64,000 bases of DNA from Phormidesmis priestleyi Ana (GTDB lineage Bacteria; Cyanobacteriota; Cyanobacteriia; Phormidesmidales; Phormidesmidaceae), in assembly GCA_001314865.1 (NCBI GenBank), contig LJZR01000027.1, positions 1 to 64,000 on the forward strand. The letters are read 5' to 3'. The translations under genes were made by a program, and so were the position numbers. Every line of letters starts with the position of its first letter. Position 1 is the stretch's first letter. A model generated the notes under the pieces. It saw only the letters and a program-made list of their open reading frames with translations. It had not been told where the DNA came from and did no database searches. Below are positions 9,768 through 19,616 of this stretch, piece by piece.

Positions 9768-10877
9768 CTATCTAATAACCATCGTTTGCAAAGGATCTAG
9801 CACTAGCCGCAACTCATCCGAAGACTTCCACACCTGCCCATCTAGGGCCATCTGGTCAATCACACTGGCTAGTCGCAGCGCCTTCAAAGCCTGCTCGCCG
9901 CCCACCGAAGGTTTATCGCCGCCCCGGACGCAGTGAACAAAGTGTTCTAGCTCAGCATGCAGTGGTTCTGTATTGCTGGTATATACCTTCTCAATGAGTC
10001 CATCCTGGCGGTACATCACCTGACCATAGTCTGCCATGCAGTTTTCCGTAGTTTGCCGGTGAATCTCAATTTTGTTATTCAAAAAGTCTGCTTCGGTCAA
10101 AGAGTTGCGACAATGTGCCGAAATGGTTCTAATTTTGCGATGGGTCACCTTACTAGCAGTGACCGTAGCCACAATGCCATTCGCAAAGCCCAGGGTTGCC
10201 GTTACATAGTCCAAATAAGGGGAGTCAGTACCTTTGCTGCCGCTAGCAGTTAGCTTTGAAACCGGAGAATTTGCTAGCTCTAAAATCAAGTCAATATCAT
10301 GAATCATCAGATCCAATACAACTGACACGTCATTGGCTTTTTGTGAATACGGGCTCATTCGCCTCGCCTCTAAGGCCAGCACTTCTTCTGTCTTTAAGAC
10401 ATTGTGCAATTCTTTAAAGGCAGGGTTGAATCTTTCAATATGGCCTACCTGCAAAATGCAGTTATAGTCTGCGGCTGCATTCACCAGCGATTCTGCCTCT
10501 GCAATGCTAGCCGCAATCGGCTTTTCAATGAGCACATGCACGCCTGCTTTAAGACAGGTCATTCCGACTGAATAATGCAGCCGAGTCGGGACGGCCACGC
10601 ATACCGCATCTACATGTTTCAGCAGCTTTTGATACTCTTCAAAATAGTAAATTTGATATTTGCTAGCGGTTTCTATGCCCCGCTCTACGTTAATGTCCGA
10701 AATGCCCACGAGCTGAACATCTTTGAGTCTAGAGAGCACACGTGCATGGTGTTGGCCCATATTGCCAATCCCAATTACGCCTATTTTTACGGGCTCAGTC
10801 GAATTGTAGCTGTAGGGTTTAGCGCCCGCTAGCGGACAGGAATCGGCATCAGCTGACGGTAGCGGTTTGCTTTGCAC
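9768..10877 (-). CDS. Gfo/Idh/MocA-family oxidoreductase
   Basis: IGVIGIGNMGQHHARVLSRL, GVHVLIEKPIAASIAEAE, LQVGHIERFNPAF. Confidence 0.92.
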   Translation of the reverse strand: MQSKPLPSADADSCPLAGAKPYSYNSTEPVKIGVIGIGNMGQHHARVLSRLKDVQLVGISDINVERGIETASKYQIYYFEEYQKLLKHVDAVCVAVPTRLHYSVGMTCLKAGVHVLIEKPIAASIAEAESLVNAAADYNCILQVGHIERFNPAFKELHNVLKTEEVLALEARRMSPYSQKANDVSVVLDLMIHDIDLILELANSPVSKLTASGSKGTDSPYLDYVTATLGFANGIVATVTASKVTHRKIRTISAHCRNSLTEADFLNNKIEIHRQTTENCMADYGQVMYRQDGLIEKVYTSNTEPLHAELEHFVHCVRGGDKPSVGGEQALKALRLASVIDQMALDGQVWKSSDELRLVLDPLQTMVIR

Positions 10878-11070
10878 GGTCTCACACCTCTTTTTTGTTA
10901 AAAAGCCTATCAGGGCGACGGTAAATACCCTTATGGTAAATATTCTAAATAAATATTACAGGGCTAAGGTCGCTGCCACAGGTGTAGCTAAGGGTTGCCC
11001 AAGTTTAAGTTAGCCTGATTTATAGATGCGATCCCCCCTTAGTAGACTGCTTATACTTTTGTCCACTGCA

Positions 11071-11112
11071 CGTTCCCTATTTCACGTTCCCTATTTCACG
11101 TTCCCTATTTCA
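11071..11112. repeat. 3 x perfect 14-bp tandem repeat cgttccctatttca
   Basis: 11071-11084, 11085-11098, 11099-11112 identical. Confidence 0.97.
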
Positions 11113-11214
11113 CGGTCTCCGCTGTATCAATGAAGACCAGGGGCAAGAGTAAGAAAGGGCAAAAGAATAAGCAAAGCGAAAATGGCGCAGATTCGCTTTG
11201 CCCTTCGTCTTCCT

Positions 11215-12672
11215 TTATCTTGTTCTATCAGCCGGTTTTCGAACGGCTGTAAGCGCCACAGCGCTTTTTGGCTTCGTCAGTATCAGCGGTTCTTTGGGCC
11301 TATGAATTTGAATTTTGCTCAGCTTGGGGCCTTCAGCCGCCACGATAGTAAACTCCAATTCTTGTCCCAGTTTTTGATAAATTAAGCGCTCATTGACCTG
11401 GGGAATCTTTTGCATTTCAAAAATGACGAACCCACCTAAGCTCAAATACTCGTCGCTAGTTGGCAATGAGAGTGATAGCCGTTCATTGACATCTTCTAGA
11501 TCAGTCTGTGCTGGAAAAATAACCGTATGGCTATCTTTTTGAATAACTTGTGCTTGAATCGCAACGCTATCAGCATCTCCGATAATTTCTGCGGTCAAAT
11601 CTCGTAGCGTGACAAGCCCTGCCGTTCCGCCATAGTCATCCACTACCATCACCATTTCCCGAGCCGACTGCTGCATTTGAGTGAGCAGGTCATTCAGCGG
11701 CAGCGATTCGGGGACAACCTTGGCCGGTAGGCACCAGGGCGCAATTAAGGTGTGGGGCGTCAGTTCCTGCTTAGAGAGCGGAATTGCCAAATCATGAAAA
11801 TGAATAATCCCTTTGATATCATCTAAAGATTCTCCGGTTAGCGGATAGCGGGAGTGCCCAGAAACCACAATTTCATCTAGCAAATCTTGAAACGTCGCTG
11901 TCTCGGGCAGCGCGGCAATGCGAGTACGCGGCACCATAATCTCTTCTACAACAGAGACCCGAAACTCAAAAACGTTGCTCAAAATTTCGCGGGCTTCTTC
12001 CTGTAGCTCTGGAATTTCAGCAGCGGTGGTAATTAATAAGCGAAGCTCATCAGCCGTGACCCTACCATGGTGGCCTGGGGTGCTTTCTTTAATGCCTGCC
12101 AGTGAAAGCAACAGCCGCGTAGATTCATTCAGCAGCCAGACAAAAGGATTGAGCAGTTTGGCGATTGTCAGGCTAGGGGGGCCTAGTATGCGCGCAATTT
12201 TTTCGGGATAAAGGAGTGCTACTGACTTAGGGCAAAGCTCTCCCAATACAATTTGCAAGTAGGCCAGCAGTAAGAAGGCTACTGGGACTGCGGCTGAGTG
12301 GGAGAGAAAGATGGTGGTTTCGGCCGATAGCGGTATCCAGGTGGATAAAGCGGTAATCCAATGCTGAATCAATGCTGCCATGGTGTGTTCGCCAATCCAG
12401 CCCAGTGCCAAGCTGGAAAGGGTAATGCCAAGCTGCGTGGTCGATAGCAGGCTGCTGAGCTGACGCTGAAGTTTTTGAACCGTTTTGGCCTGTGCATCGC
12501 CTGCTAATACCAGCTGGTTGATTCGCGATCGCCTCACCGAAACAATCGAAAATTCCACCGTGACAAAAAAGGCATTGAGGCCAATTAAGGTAATGACCGA
12601 CAGTAGCCGCACTGATATCTCCGGCCAGTTGAGGGCCGTTTGAGCAAATATCAGTGGCAAAGGTCGGTGCAA
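11215..12672 (-). CDS. Hemolysin/CNNM-CorC family protein (DUF21 + CBS + CorC_HlyC)
   Basis: EFSIVSVRRSRINQL, VVEEIMVPRTRIAALP, VDDYGGTAGLVTLRDLTAEIIGD. Confidence 0.92.
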   Translation of the reverse strand: MHRPLPLIFAQTALNWPEISVRLLSVITLIGLNAFFVTVEFSIVSVRRSRINQLVLAGDAQAKTVQKLQRQLSSLLSTTQLGITLSSLALGWIGEHTMAALIQHWITALSTWIPLSAETTIFLSHSAAVPVAFLLLAYLQIVLGELCPKSVALLYPEKIARILGPPSLTIAKLLNPFVWLLNESTRLLLSLAGIKESTPGHHGRVTADELRLLITTAAEIPELQEEAREILSNVFEFRVSVVEEIMVPRTRIAALPETATFQDLLDEIVVSGHSRYPLTGESLDDIKGIIHFHDLAIPLSKQELTPHTLIAPWCLPAKVVPESLPLNDLLTQMQQSAREMVMVVDDYGGTAGLVTLRDLTAEIIGDADSVAIQAQVIQKDSHTVIFPAQTDLEDVNERLSLSLPTSDEYLSLGGFVIFEMQKIPQVNERLIYQKLGQELEFTIVAAEGPKLSKIQIHRPKEPLILTKPKSAVALTAVRKPADRTR

Positions 12673-12728
12673 AAGAGGGAAAAGCTGAAAAGAATTTGCG
12701 AGCAGGTGCCAAACGCGATCGCAGGCAA

Positions 12729-12977
12729 TTAATTGCCGCTGCTGATCCGAGCCTCAACGTCTTGAATCACTTTATCTTCATCTAGTAGCACTAGCTCATG
12801 GGTTTTTTCGCCAGTGCGATTGGCCGTGGTTGCATTAGAAGGACGCGTCTCAGGCTGTCGTACGCCAGTCAGCGCCTGCCGACCCAAAGCATATCCCCAA
12901 GAGGCGCTCACAACACCTGCCCCAAACATCAGCGTGAGTAAAATTAACGTAAAGGCAACGGCTGGGTTAATTCTCAT
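12729..12977 (-). CDS. Small single-pass membrane protein, hypothetical
   Basis: 82-aa ORF with one TM segment, coding orientation consistent with neighbour. Confidence 0.6.
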   Translation of the reverse strand: MRINPAVAFTLILLTLMFGAGVVSASWGYALGRQALTGVRQPETRPSNATTANRTGEKTHELVLLDEDKVIQDVEARISSGN

Positions 12978-13233
12978 ACTGCTCTTAATCTCATACTGTT
13001 CTCAAATTTTTTCAAATGTACTTTTCAAAAGTACAAAAGACTCAGCCAGTCACGCTGATATAGCATTTTGGGAGTCTACCCGATATTGACCAAACTAAGT
13101 ACAACCTTTGGGCTATATCTAGCCTATGGCTAGACCGTTTCAGCACCTTCAGCACTTTTTTCAGCACTTTTTATTTATTTCTGAGGGATTGCCAGTAGAT
13201 GATATACCAGTCAAGATAGTATATTAGCAACGA

Positions 13234-13306
13234 CCAGGGTTGGCCGAGCGGATTAGGCAGCGAACTCATAATTCGCCCCAGGCAGGTTCAACTCCTGCAC
13301 CCTGGA
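13234..13306 (+). tRNA. tRNA with CAT anticodon (probably tRNA-Ile2, alternatively elongator Met); CCA not directly encoded
   Basis: Acceptor CCAGGGT/ACCCTGG, anticodon arm GCGAA-CTCATAA-TTCGC, T arm GCAGG-TTCAACT-CCTGC; body resembles chloroplast trnI-CAU. Confidence 0.9.
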
Positions 13307-13311
13307 TCACC

Positions 13312-13341
13312 AAAAAAGCTCCCAAGTGGGAGCTTTTTTTT
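13312..13341 (+). terminator. Rho-independent terminator after tRNA
   Basis: AAAAAAGCTCCCA-ag-TGGGAGCTTTTTTTT. Confidence 0.85.
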
Positions 13342-13454
13342 GAGAGTTTTTTTAATGCTGGCGCTTGGTGCGTTCTATTAATACAGGTAATACAGGACGA
13401 TTGGAACGGACGATTGGCATCGCATGAAACCAGATCGCTCAACAGCCATGCCTT

Positions 13455-13919
13455 TTAACGGCGAGGCAGTGGCTCAAAATTGAGTTCGCTACCGATAACT
13501 CGGCTGTTGATTTGTGAGGTGGGCAGAAGCTGTACTGAGCTGGTGTACGGATTCGGTAGGTCAGGCACGCGAACGGTGGCAGTATTTTGAGTTTGTAGTA
13601 CCATTAGCTCCCGATAGGCTTCAGAGAGCGCCGCACTATCTTTGTTGATTCGCTGTTCGGGAAAGCCGCCCAAGCCCGTGATAAACCCAACTTGGCCAAA
13701 AATAGTACGATTGCGAAAATAATTGCCCGAACGGTGTTCAGTGATATTTTCGACCGCATCTAAAACGGTCTCCTGTGCTTTAGCCGCTGGCGTCAAAATG
13801 GCCGAGATCGCCACGACGCCAATGATCCCTCCAATGACTCCACCCGCGAGTCCGCCAGTCAATCCGCCTGTTACGCCCAAGAGGGTGCCGAGTGCTTTCC
13901 GCTTAGATCCAATAGCCAT
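13455..13919 (-). CDS. Hypothetical protein with glycine-zipper-like N-terminal TM segment
   Basis: LLGVTGGLTGGLAGGVIGGIIGVVAISA. Confidence 0.6.
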   Translation of the reverse strand: MAIGSKRKALGTLLGVTGGLTGGLAGGVIGGIIGVVAISAILTPAAKAQETVLDAVENITEHRSGNYFRNRTIFGQVGFITGLGGFPEQRINKDSAALSEAYRELMVLQTQNTATVRVPDLPNPYTSSVQLLPTSQINSRVIGSELNFEPLPRR

Positions 13920-14086
13920 AATTATCGTGTTCCCTCAATAATCTTGTGAAGATTTTCCTTAAGAGTACCCATCTGCTGCGCTGCTTTTGATGGTGTTCGT
14001 TGCTTCTTCATCCATGAATCTGCGTGAATGCCGATGAATGCCGATACACTAATCAAGTTTCTTAATATTTATTAATTTGCTCATCT

Positions 14087-14680
14087 ATGCCTATTTCTCC
14101 TGCTGACTTACCCACTGCCGATTTACTTCTGATTCGGTCAGCCCTGCTCGACCTCATGTGTGAAGTTGCTTACAAAGAGGGTGATTTTACTTTGACTTCC
14201 GGTCAAAAAAGTACTTACTACATCAACGGTAAGCAGGTGACGCTGCATCCGCAAGGCGCTGTGATGATGGCTCGTCTTTTGCTAAATATGCTGCCGGCAG
14301 GAACAATCGGTGTCGGTGGACTGACCTTAGGGGCAGACCCCATGGTAAGTGCTGTGAGCATTGTGGGTGCTTATGAAAACAAGCCGGTGACGCCGCTGAT
14401 TATTCGTAAAGAGGCCAAGGGACATGGGACTCGGGCCTATATTGAAGGGCCGACGCTGCCAGCCAAGAGTCCGATCACTATTTTGGAAGATGTGGTGACG
14501 ACAGGCGCCTCGGCGATGCAGGCTGTAGATCGACTGCGCGATGCGGGCTATGTGGTGAATGATATTTTGGCCCTGGTAGATCGGCAGCAGGGCGGACAGG
14601 AGCTCTACAACAAAGAGGGCCTGAACTTTCAACCGATTTTCACGATTGAAGAGCTACAGGCCCATTATAAGACGATGTAA
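14087..14680 (+). CDS. pyrE: Orotate phosphoribosyltransferase
   Basis: FTLTSGQKSTYYINGKQ, VTPLIIRKEAKGHGT, ILEDVVTTGASAMQAVDRLRDAGY. Confidence 0.95.
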   Translation: MPISPADLPTADLLLIRSALLDLMCEVAYKEGDFTLTSGQKSTYYINGKQVTLHPQGAVMMARLLLNMLPAGTIGVGGLTLGADPMVSAVSIVGAYENKPVTPLIIRKEAKGHGTRAYIEGPTLPAKSPITILEDVVTTGASAMQAVDRLRDAGYVVNDILALVDRQQGGQELYNKEGLNFQPIFTIEELQAHYKTM

Positions 14681-14701
14681 TTAGTTGAGTCTTGACGAGG
14701 T

Positions 14702-15463
14702 CTAACGAATGACGGCTTTCGTTGTTTTGACAGGCTGCATGGACTCAACCAGGCTACGAACAACCGCGATCATGGCTAGGGGGTCATTGAGCTTGTGTAC
14801 CGCTGAGCCGACGCCAACGCCTGCGGCGCCTGCGGCCAGTGCCATAGGCGCGGTAACGTCAGAAATACCAGAGGCACAAAGAACGGGAACCGTAACGGCA
14901 TGGGAGATGGCGTGAGCTGCTGCCAATGTGGGGGCAGCTTTTTCGATTAGGCCCAAGATGCCGCTATGGGTGGGGGTGCTGCTAGTGCCGCCTTCGGTTT
15001 GAATGATGTCGGCTCCGGCGTTGACCAGTGCTTCGGCGAGCTGTACCTGATCGCTGAGTGTAAGAATATGCGGGACGGTGACTGACAAGGTGATGTGAGG
15101 GAAGCGCGATCGCGTTTCTTGAGTTAATGCAAGAACCTCTGGGCCTTCAAACCGTCTGCCTTCGGCATAAAATGCATCAAAGTTGCCAATCTCAATGAGG
15201 TCAGCGCCTGCTTCCACGGCAGCCGCAAACTTATCGGGTTCTACTGCCGATACGCAGATAGGCAAGCTGATAAGGCTGCGGACGAGGCGAACAAGGGATG
15301 CATCGGCTGCAATATCTACAAAGGTGGCGCCACCTAACTGAGCAGCCTTGACCACATCAGATACGTTTTGCGCGTCAAAATTGGTGAGTCCGCTGATAAT
15401 TTTAAGCGCAGAGCCATGAGTGAGTGCCTGCTGAAAGGCAATTGGTTGGTTGGAGAGCGTCAT
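14702..15463 (-). CDS. DUF561 family protein (TIM-barrel-like, cyanobacteria/plastid conserved)
   Basis: ALKIISGLTNFDAQNVSDVVKAAQLGGATFVDIAAD; LPICVSAVEP. Confidence 0.85.
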   Translation of the reverse strand: MTLSNQPIAFQQALTHGSALKIISGLTNFDAQNVSDVVKAAQLGGATFVDIAADASLVRLVRSLISLPICVSAVEPDKFAAAVEAGADLIEIGNFDAFYAEGRRFEGPEVLALTQETRSRFPHITLSVTVPHILTLSDQVQLAEALVNAGADIIQTEGGTSSTPTHSGILGLIEKAAPTLAAAHAISHAVTVPVLCASGISDVTAPMALAAGAAGVGVGSAVHKLNDPLAMIAVVRSLVESMQPVKTTKAVIR

Positions 15464-15703
15464 AGGAATCTAAGGTTTAGGACTGAATTAAGTCTTATTC
15501 TGCCAGAGATTTTGCCAGAGATTTGATGAGCCAGAGATTTGACTTTTGAGTTTGACTTGAGTTCGACTTTTGAGGAGGTGATGCCCAAGCATGAGGTGAA
15601 CCTTGTCACACTCTCTAGGGCGTAGTATCATCAAAGACTGCGAAGAGACCAGAAAAATAAAAGGCAACTCTAGCGACCTGCTGATTTTAAAAACTTTAAG
15701 ACT

Positions 15704-15901
15704 ATGCCAAAGCTCAAAACTCGCCGTGCGGCCGCTAAGCGATTTCGTCGCAGCGGAAGCGGTAAAATCATGCGCCGTAAGGCTTTCAAGAATCACCTCT
15801 TGGAGCACAAAAATCAAGATCGCAAACGTAAGCTCTCTAAAATGACAACCGTTCATGAGACGGATGTTGCAAACGTAGAGCTGATGATGCCTTATCTGTA
15901 A
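15704..15901 (+). CDS. rpmI: 50S ribosomal protein L35
   Basis: [33 protein letters not shown]. Confidence 0.97.
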   Translation: MPKLKTRRAAAKRFRRSGSGKIMRRKAFKNHLLEHKNQDRKRKLSKMTTVHETDVANVELMMPYL

Positions 15902-16061
15902 AAATCTTATCTGTAGAAATTATTGGTAGAACATTGTAGAAACGATAGCGTGTAGAAACGATAGCGTTCTTACAAATTTACTAAGTAATCATCGGGTAAG
16001 TCCTTATCTGGCACATCGCTCACCCACTCAACAGGCTCAATTCAACAGGAAAAAATAAACC

Positions 16062-16412
16062 ATGGCACGTGTTAAGCGCGGTAATGTAGCTCGCAAACGC
16101 CGCAAAAAAGTTCTTAAACTGGCTAAAGGCTTTCGAGGTTCTCACTCTAAGCTATTCCGCACCGCTAATCAGCAGGTCATGAAAGCCCTGCGGAATGCCT
16201 ATCGCGATCGCCGCCGTCGTAAGCGCGATTTTCGCCGTTTGTGGATTGCTCGGATCAATGCCGCTGCTCGTTTGAACGGCACCACCTACAGCCGTTTGAT
16301 AGGGGACTTGAAAAAGGCAAATATTGAGATCAACCGCAAGATGCTAGCTCAGCTAGCCGTGCTAGCGCCTGACACCTTTACAAAGGTGGTGGAGAAGGCA
16401 ACTAGCAAGTAG
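16062..16412 (+). CDS. rplT: 50S ribosomal protein L20
   Basis: [62 protein letters not shown]. Confidence 0.98.
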   Translation: MARVKRGNVARKRRKKVLKLAKGFRGSHSKLFRTANQQVMKALRNAYRDRRRRKRDFRRLWIARINAAARLNGTTYSRLIGDLKKANIEINRKMLAQLAVLAPDTFTKVVEKATSK

Positions 16413-16490
16413 CTAGCCACTGGTGGCTAGTCACAAGTAGCTAGTCACAAGTAGCTAGTCACAAGTAGCTAGTCACAAGTAGCTAGTCAG
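16413..16490. repeat. 5 x 14-bp tandem repeat (ctagtcacaagtag) starting at the base after the rplT stop
   Basis: One degenerate unit 16413-16426, then 4 identical units 16427-16482 and a partial. Confidence 0.96.
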
Positions 16491-16511
16491 TCATCAGTCA
16501 TTAAGGCTTGT

Positions 16512-17483
16512 TTGAGCACGGGTTTATTGATGGAAAGGCGATTGAGGCTGAACGTCAAGTTTTTAGCAAAGCTAAGTCTTTTCGGTTTGTCTTTTAGTTT
16601 AATGATGGGGGCACAGGGATTACTGCTGTCCCCATTTTTGCGTTGGTTAGACTGTCTCCCTGAGGGCGTTTGGTCACTTCAGGCACGCAGTTGGCTACAA
16701 GATGACATGGCTCAGGCCGCTGACCTGTCAGAAATTCGCGATCGCGGCTATATTATCGTTGCGATAAAAAACAATCGTGCCCCACTAGGATTTATTGACG
16801 AGTCAGGCAATTTGAGCGGTTTTGAAATAGATATCGCGCGTCGTTTAGCGGCGGAGCTATTGGGCGATAGTTCAGCCGTTGAATTTGTGCCCGTGCAAAA
16901 TGTAGAGAGGCTCAATGTGGTGCTCGAAGATCGGGTAGATTTTGCGATCGCTGCGATTACCCTCACTGAGATGCGCCGACGAATTGTCCGTTTTAGCGAT
17001 CCTTACTATTTAGATGGCGCTGCTTTTGTCACGACCCGTGCAAGCGTGCAAAGCCTGCAGGATTTAAGAATCAGTAAAATTGCTTTGCTGGATCGCTCTA
17101 GCACCGTGCCGCATGTTCGCTTCATTTTGCCGGGGGCGCAGCTAGTCGGCGTAAGTTCTTATGAGGAAGGCCAGCAGCTGCTCGCGAGCGGCGCGGTGGC
17201 TGCTTTTGCTGGCGATGCTTCAGTGCTGGCTGGCTGGCTAGGCAACAGCACATCTGAAAATGAACGCTACCGAATATTGCCAGATATTCTATCGGCAGAT
17301 CCGTTGGCGATCGCACTACCCAAAGGTCAGCAGTATGACAGCCTGCAATCTGCCATCAACAGCGCCCTACGCCGCTGGTATGCAGAGAATTGGCTGCAAG
17401 AACGAGCCGCCTTTTGGGGCCTGCCTGCCGAGTCAGCGCAGTTTGTAAATTTGACTTCGCCTGCACCCGAGCTTGTGCCCTAG
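16512..17483 (+). CDS. Amino-acid-type ABC transporter substrate-binding protein (SBP family 3)
   Basis: IRDRGYIIVAIKNNRAPLGFIDESGNLSGFEIDIARRLAAELLG. Confidence 0.88.
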   Translation: MSTGLLMERRLRLNVKFLAKLSLFGLSFSLMMGAQGLLLSPFLRWLDCLPEGVWSLQARSWLQDDMAQAADLSEIRDRGYIIVAIKNNRAPLGFIDESGNLSGFEIDIARRLAAELLGDSSAVEFVPVQNVERLNVVLEDRVDFAIAAITLTEMRRRIVRFSDPYYLDGAAFVTTRASVQSLQDLRISKIALLDRSSTVPHVRFILPGAQLVGVSSYEEGQQLLASGAVAAFAGDASVLAGWLGNSTSENERYRILPDILSADPLAIALPKGQQYDSLQSAINSALRRWYAENWLQERAAFWGLPAESAQFVNLTSPAPELVP

Positions 17484-17706
17484 TCTGAGCCCCAAATGGA
17501 TCGGCCTTTAGAATAAGGTAGGACGATAGCAACGTAGGAAATAGCAAGGACAATAGAGAAGAGCAGACAGCATAGGCCATACAGCGTGGAGATTCACAAA
17601 GCGATGATTCGTTTTGTGAGCGCTAATGAGCTCTGCTGTTACAGTGCTGATGTCGTGCTATAAAATAGTGCCATCGTAGAAAAAATAAGAAACTAACCGC
17701 CGACGT

Positions 17707-18231
17707 ATGGAAAATGACAACTATCTGGTTGTTTATTTAGGAATTTTGCTAGTGCTCCTGAGCTTAGCGGCCTTTTTTGTCATTAGGCAGGTATGGGTAA
17801 CTCGCCGCGTTGAAGTAACCCTTTCTGACTTGCAGGCAAAGCTCACAAACCAAAAGGGAAGCGCCGTAGAGTACTACGAGCTAGGCAGTATTTTGCTAGA
17901 CAAAAAGCTATATGTTCAAGCTTCTGTCTACTTAAAAAAAGCGCTAAAAGAACTTTCCGATGAAGAAGAAGAAAATGCTGTGCTGGTACATAACGCCTTA
18001 GGCTATGCCTACTTTGCTCAGGATCAGTTTGATTTGGCCATTCGTCAGTACAACGAAGCGCTAAAAATTAGTCCTGGTTATGTCACCGCTCTTAATAATT
18101 TGGCCCATTCCTACGAGCGCAAGCAGCTGATGCCACAGGCGCTAGAGACTTATGAAAAGTCGCTGGTTGCCGAGCCTAAGAATGAAACAGCAAAGCGCCG
18201 AGCGGAGTCTTTGCGTAAGCGTTTGGCTTAG
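17707..18231 (+). CDS. TPR membrane protein, Ycf37-like (photosystem I assembly-associated)
   Basis: N-terminal TM plus TPRs (AYFAQDQFDLAIRQYNEALKISPGYVTALNNLAHSYERK). Confidence 0.75.
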   Translation: MENDNYLVVYLGILLVLLSLAAFFVIRQVWVTRRVEVTLSDLQAKLTNQKGSAVEYYELGSILLDKKLYVQASVYLKKALKELSDEEEENAVLVHNALGYAYFAQDQFDLAIRQYNEALKISPGYVTALNNLAHSYERKQLMPQALETYEKSLVAEPKNETAKRRAESLRKRLA

Positions 18232-18357
18232 GAATTGTTCGGTAGATCACGGTGACTTTTTTGCTTGGGTCGCGCAGGGCGCTAGCATCATGACGGCTCT
18301 CTCTCTGGCGTCATGACGGATCTCTCTAGGGATCGTGATTTAGAGTAAGGGCAGAAT

Positions 18358-19017
18358 TTGCATTTGACAGAGGTTGAAGAAATTAGATCCCAATGGTTAG
18401 CACTGCTGGTGCGTTACCGGGCAATTGCAATTATCCGGGCCCCCACCGTCGCAGTAGGGGTCGCGATGGCCGAAGCAGCAGTAGCGGGTGGTTTTAGGCT
18501 AATCGAAGTGGCTTGGAACAACGCCCAGGCTGTTGCAATGATGGAGGCTATTCGGCAGGCGTTGCCTAACTGTATCGTTGGCGTTGGCACAGTGCTCACC
18601 GCAGCAGACTTGCAGGGTGCGATCGCTGCTCAGGCTCAGTTTTGCTTTACGCCGCATACCGACCCTCACTGTATCGCCTTAGCTTGTGCTCACCGTTTGC
18701 CCATTATTTCAGGCGCAATGACACCCACCGAAATTTTGAGTGCTTGGCGAGCGGGCTCAGCGAGTGTCAAAGTTTTTCCGATTTCTGTGCTGGGCAATGG
18801 TGCTTATATTCGCAGCGTTTTAGGACCATTGGGGCCAATTCCCTTAGTGCCTACAGGGGGTGTCACCCGTGAAACGGTCGCCGATCTAATCGGTTCGGGC
18901 GCAGTGGCTGTTGGCCTTTCTACTGCGCTGTTTCCACCCGCTGAGGTGGCTGCTGGCGATTGGGCAGCGATAAAGGCCCGCTCAAAAGAATTACTGACGC
19001 TAGTAAGTGAGTATTAA
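18358..19017 (+). CDS. eda: KDPG/KHG aldolase family protein (TTG start)
   Basis: AVAGGFRLIEVAWNNAQAVAMMEAIR, VGVGTVLTAADLQGAIAAQAQFCFTPH, VKVFPIS, PLVPTGGV. Confidence 0.88.
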   Translation: MHLTEVEEIRSQWLALLVRYRAIAIIRAPTVAVGVAMAEAAVAGGFRLIEVAWNNAQAVAMMEAIRQALPNCIVGVGTVLTAADLQGAIAAQAQFCFTPHTDPHCIALACAHRLPIISGAMTPTEILSAWRAGSASVKVFPISVLGNGAYIRSVLGPLGPIPLVPTGGVTRETVADLIGSGAVAVGLSTALFPPAEVAAGDWAAIKARSKELLTLVSEY

Positions 19018-19038
19018 CCGCGTATGGATCGATTTTGG

Positions 19039-19470
19039 CTAGCTGCCAAGCTTAAAGGCTTCAACAAACAGACCGTAGGTAAGGCCAAGCTTAAAGGCGT
19101 TGAGGGATTCTGCGAGGGTAGATCGCGATCGCACTGGCCCAATCTCAGCATCGACAGGCCTCACTGGGCCTCGAATAGCCCCTTGACCGGTTGTAATATT
19201 GACAATCTGCGTGCCCTGTTCTCTTGGTTGCCGAGGTGCAAAGCGGTAGTATAGCCAGCTAATGAGTTCTACGAATAGCACTAGCGAGGCCGATATAGTG
19301 ACATCTAGCTTAGCGGTTTGGCCAGCGGTTGCCGATACTGCCGTCGCAAAAAAATTACCAAACAGCAAACTGATAACAATGACCGAAAGCCGCCGCCAGG
19401 GATTGAATACCCACTGCCTAAATCGAAGGATGATTTGATCGAACAGTGTATTGAGGCGAGTCCTTTGCAT
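19039..19470 (-). CDS. Ycf20/DUF565 family protein
   Basis: LISWLYYRFAPRQPRE and LNAFKLGLTYGLFVEAFKLGS typical of Ycf20. Confidence 0.82.
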   Translation of the reverse strand: MQRTRLNTLFDQIILRFRQWVFNPWRRLSVIVISLLFGNFFATAVSATAGQTAKLDVTISASLVLFVELISWLYYRFAPRQPREQGTQIVNITTGQGAIRGPVRPVDAEIGPVRSRSTLAESLNAFKLGLTYGLFVEAFKLGS

Positions 19471-19616
19471 AGCCTTCGTGCGAGGGTAGCTTGGTAACGT
19501 AAGCTTAGTCTACAAGGTCGGTAGACGCCATTCAATGAAGTGTCACAGCTTTGCCAATAAGGCGAGATTACCAAGGGCTACGATCTAATTATAAAACGGC
19601 CTATAAAAGGATCAAT

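Noticed and set aside
12227-12757. 176-aa minus-strand ORF overlapping the CNNM/CorC gene
   Set aside because: Out-of-frame overlap with the clearly conserved frame 11215-12672.
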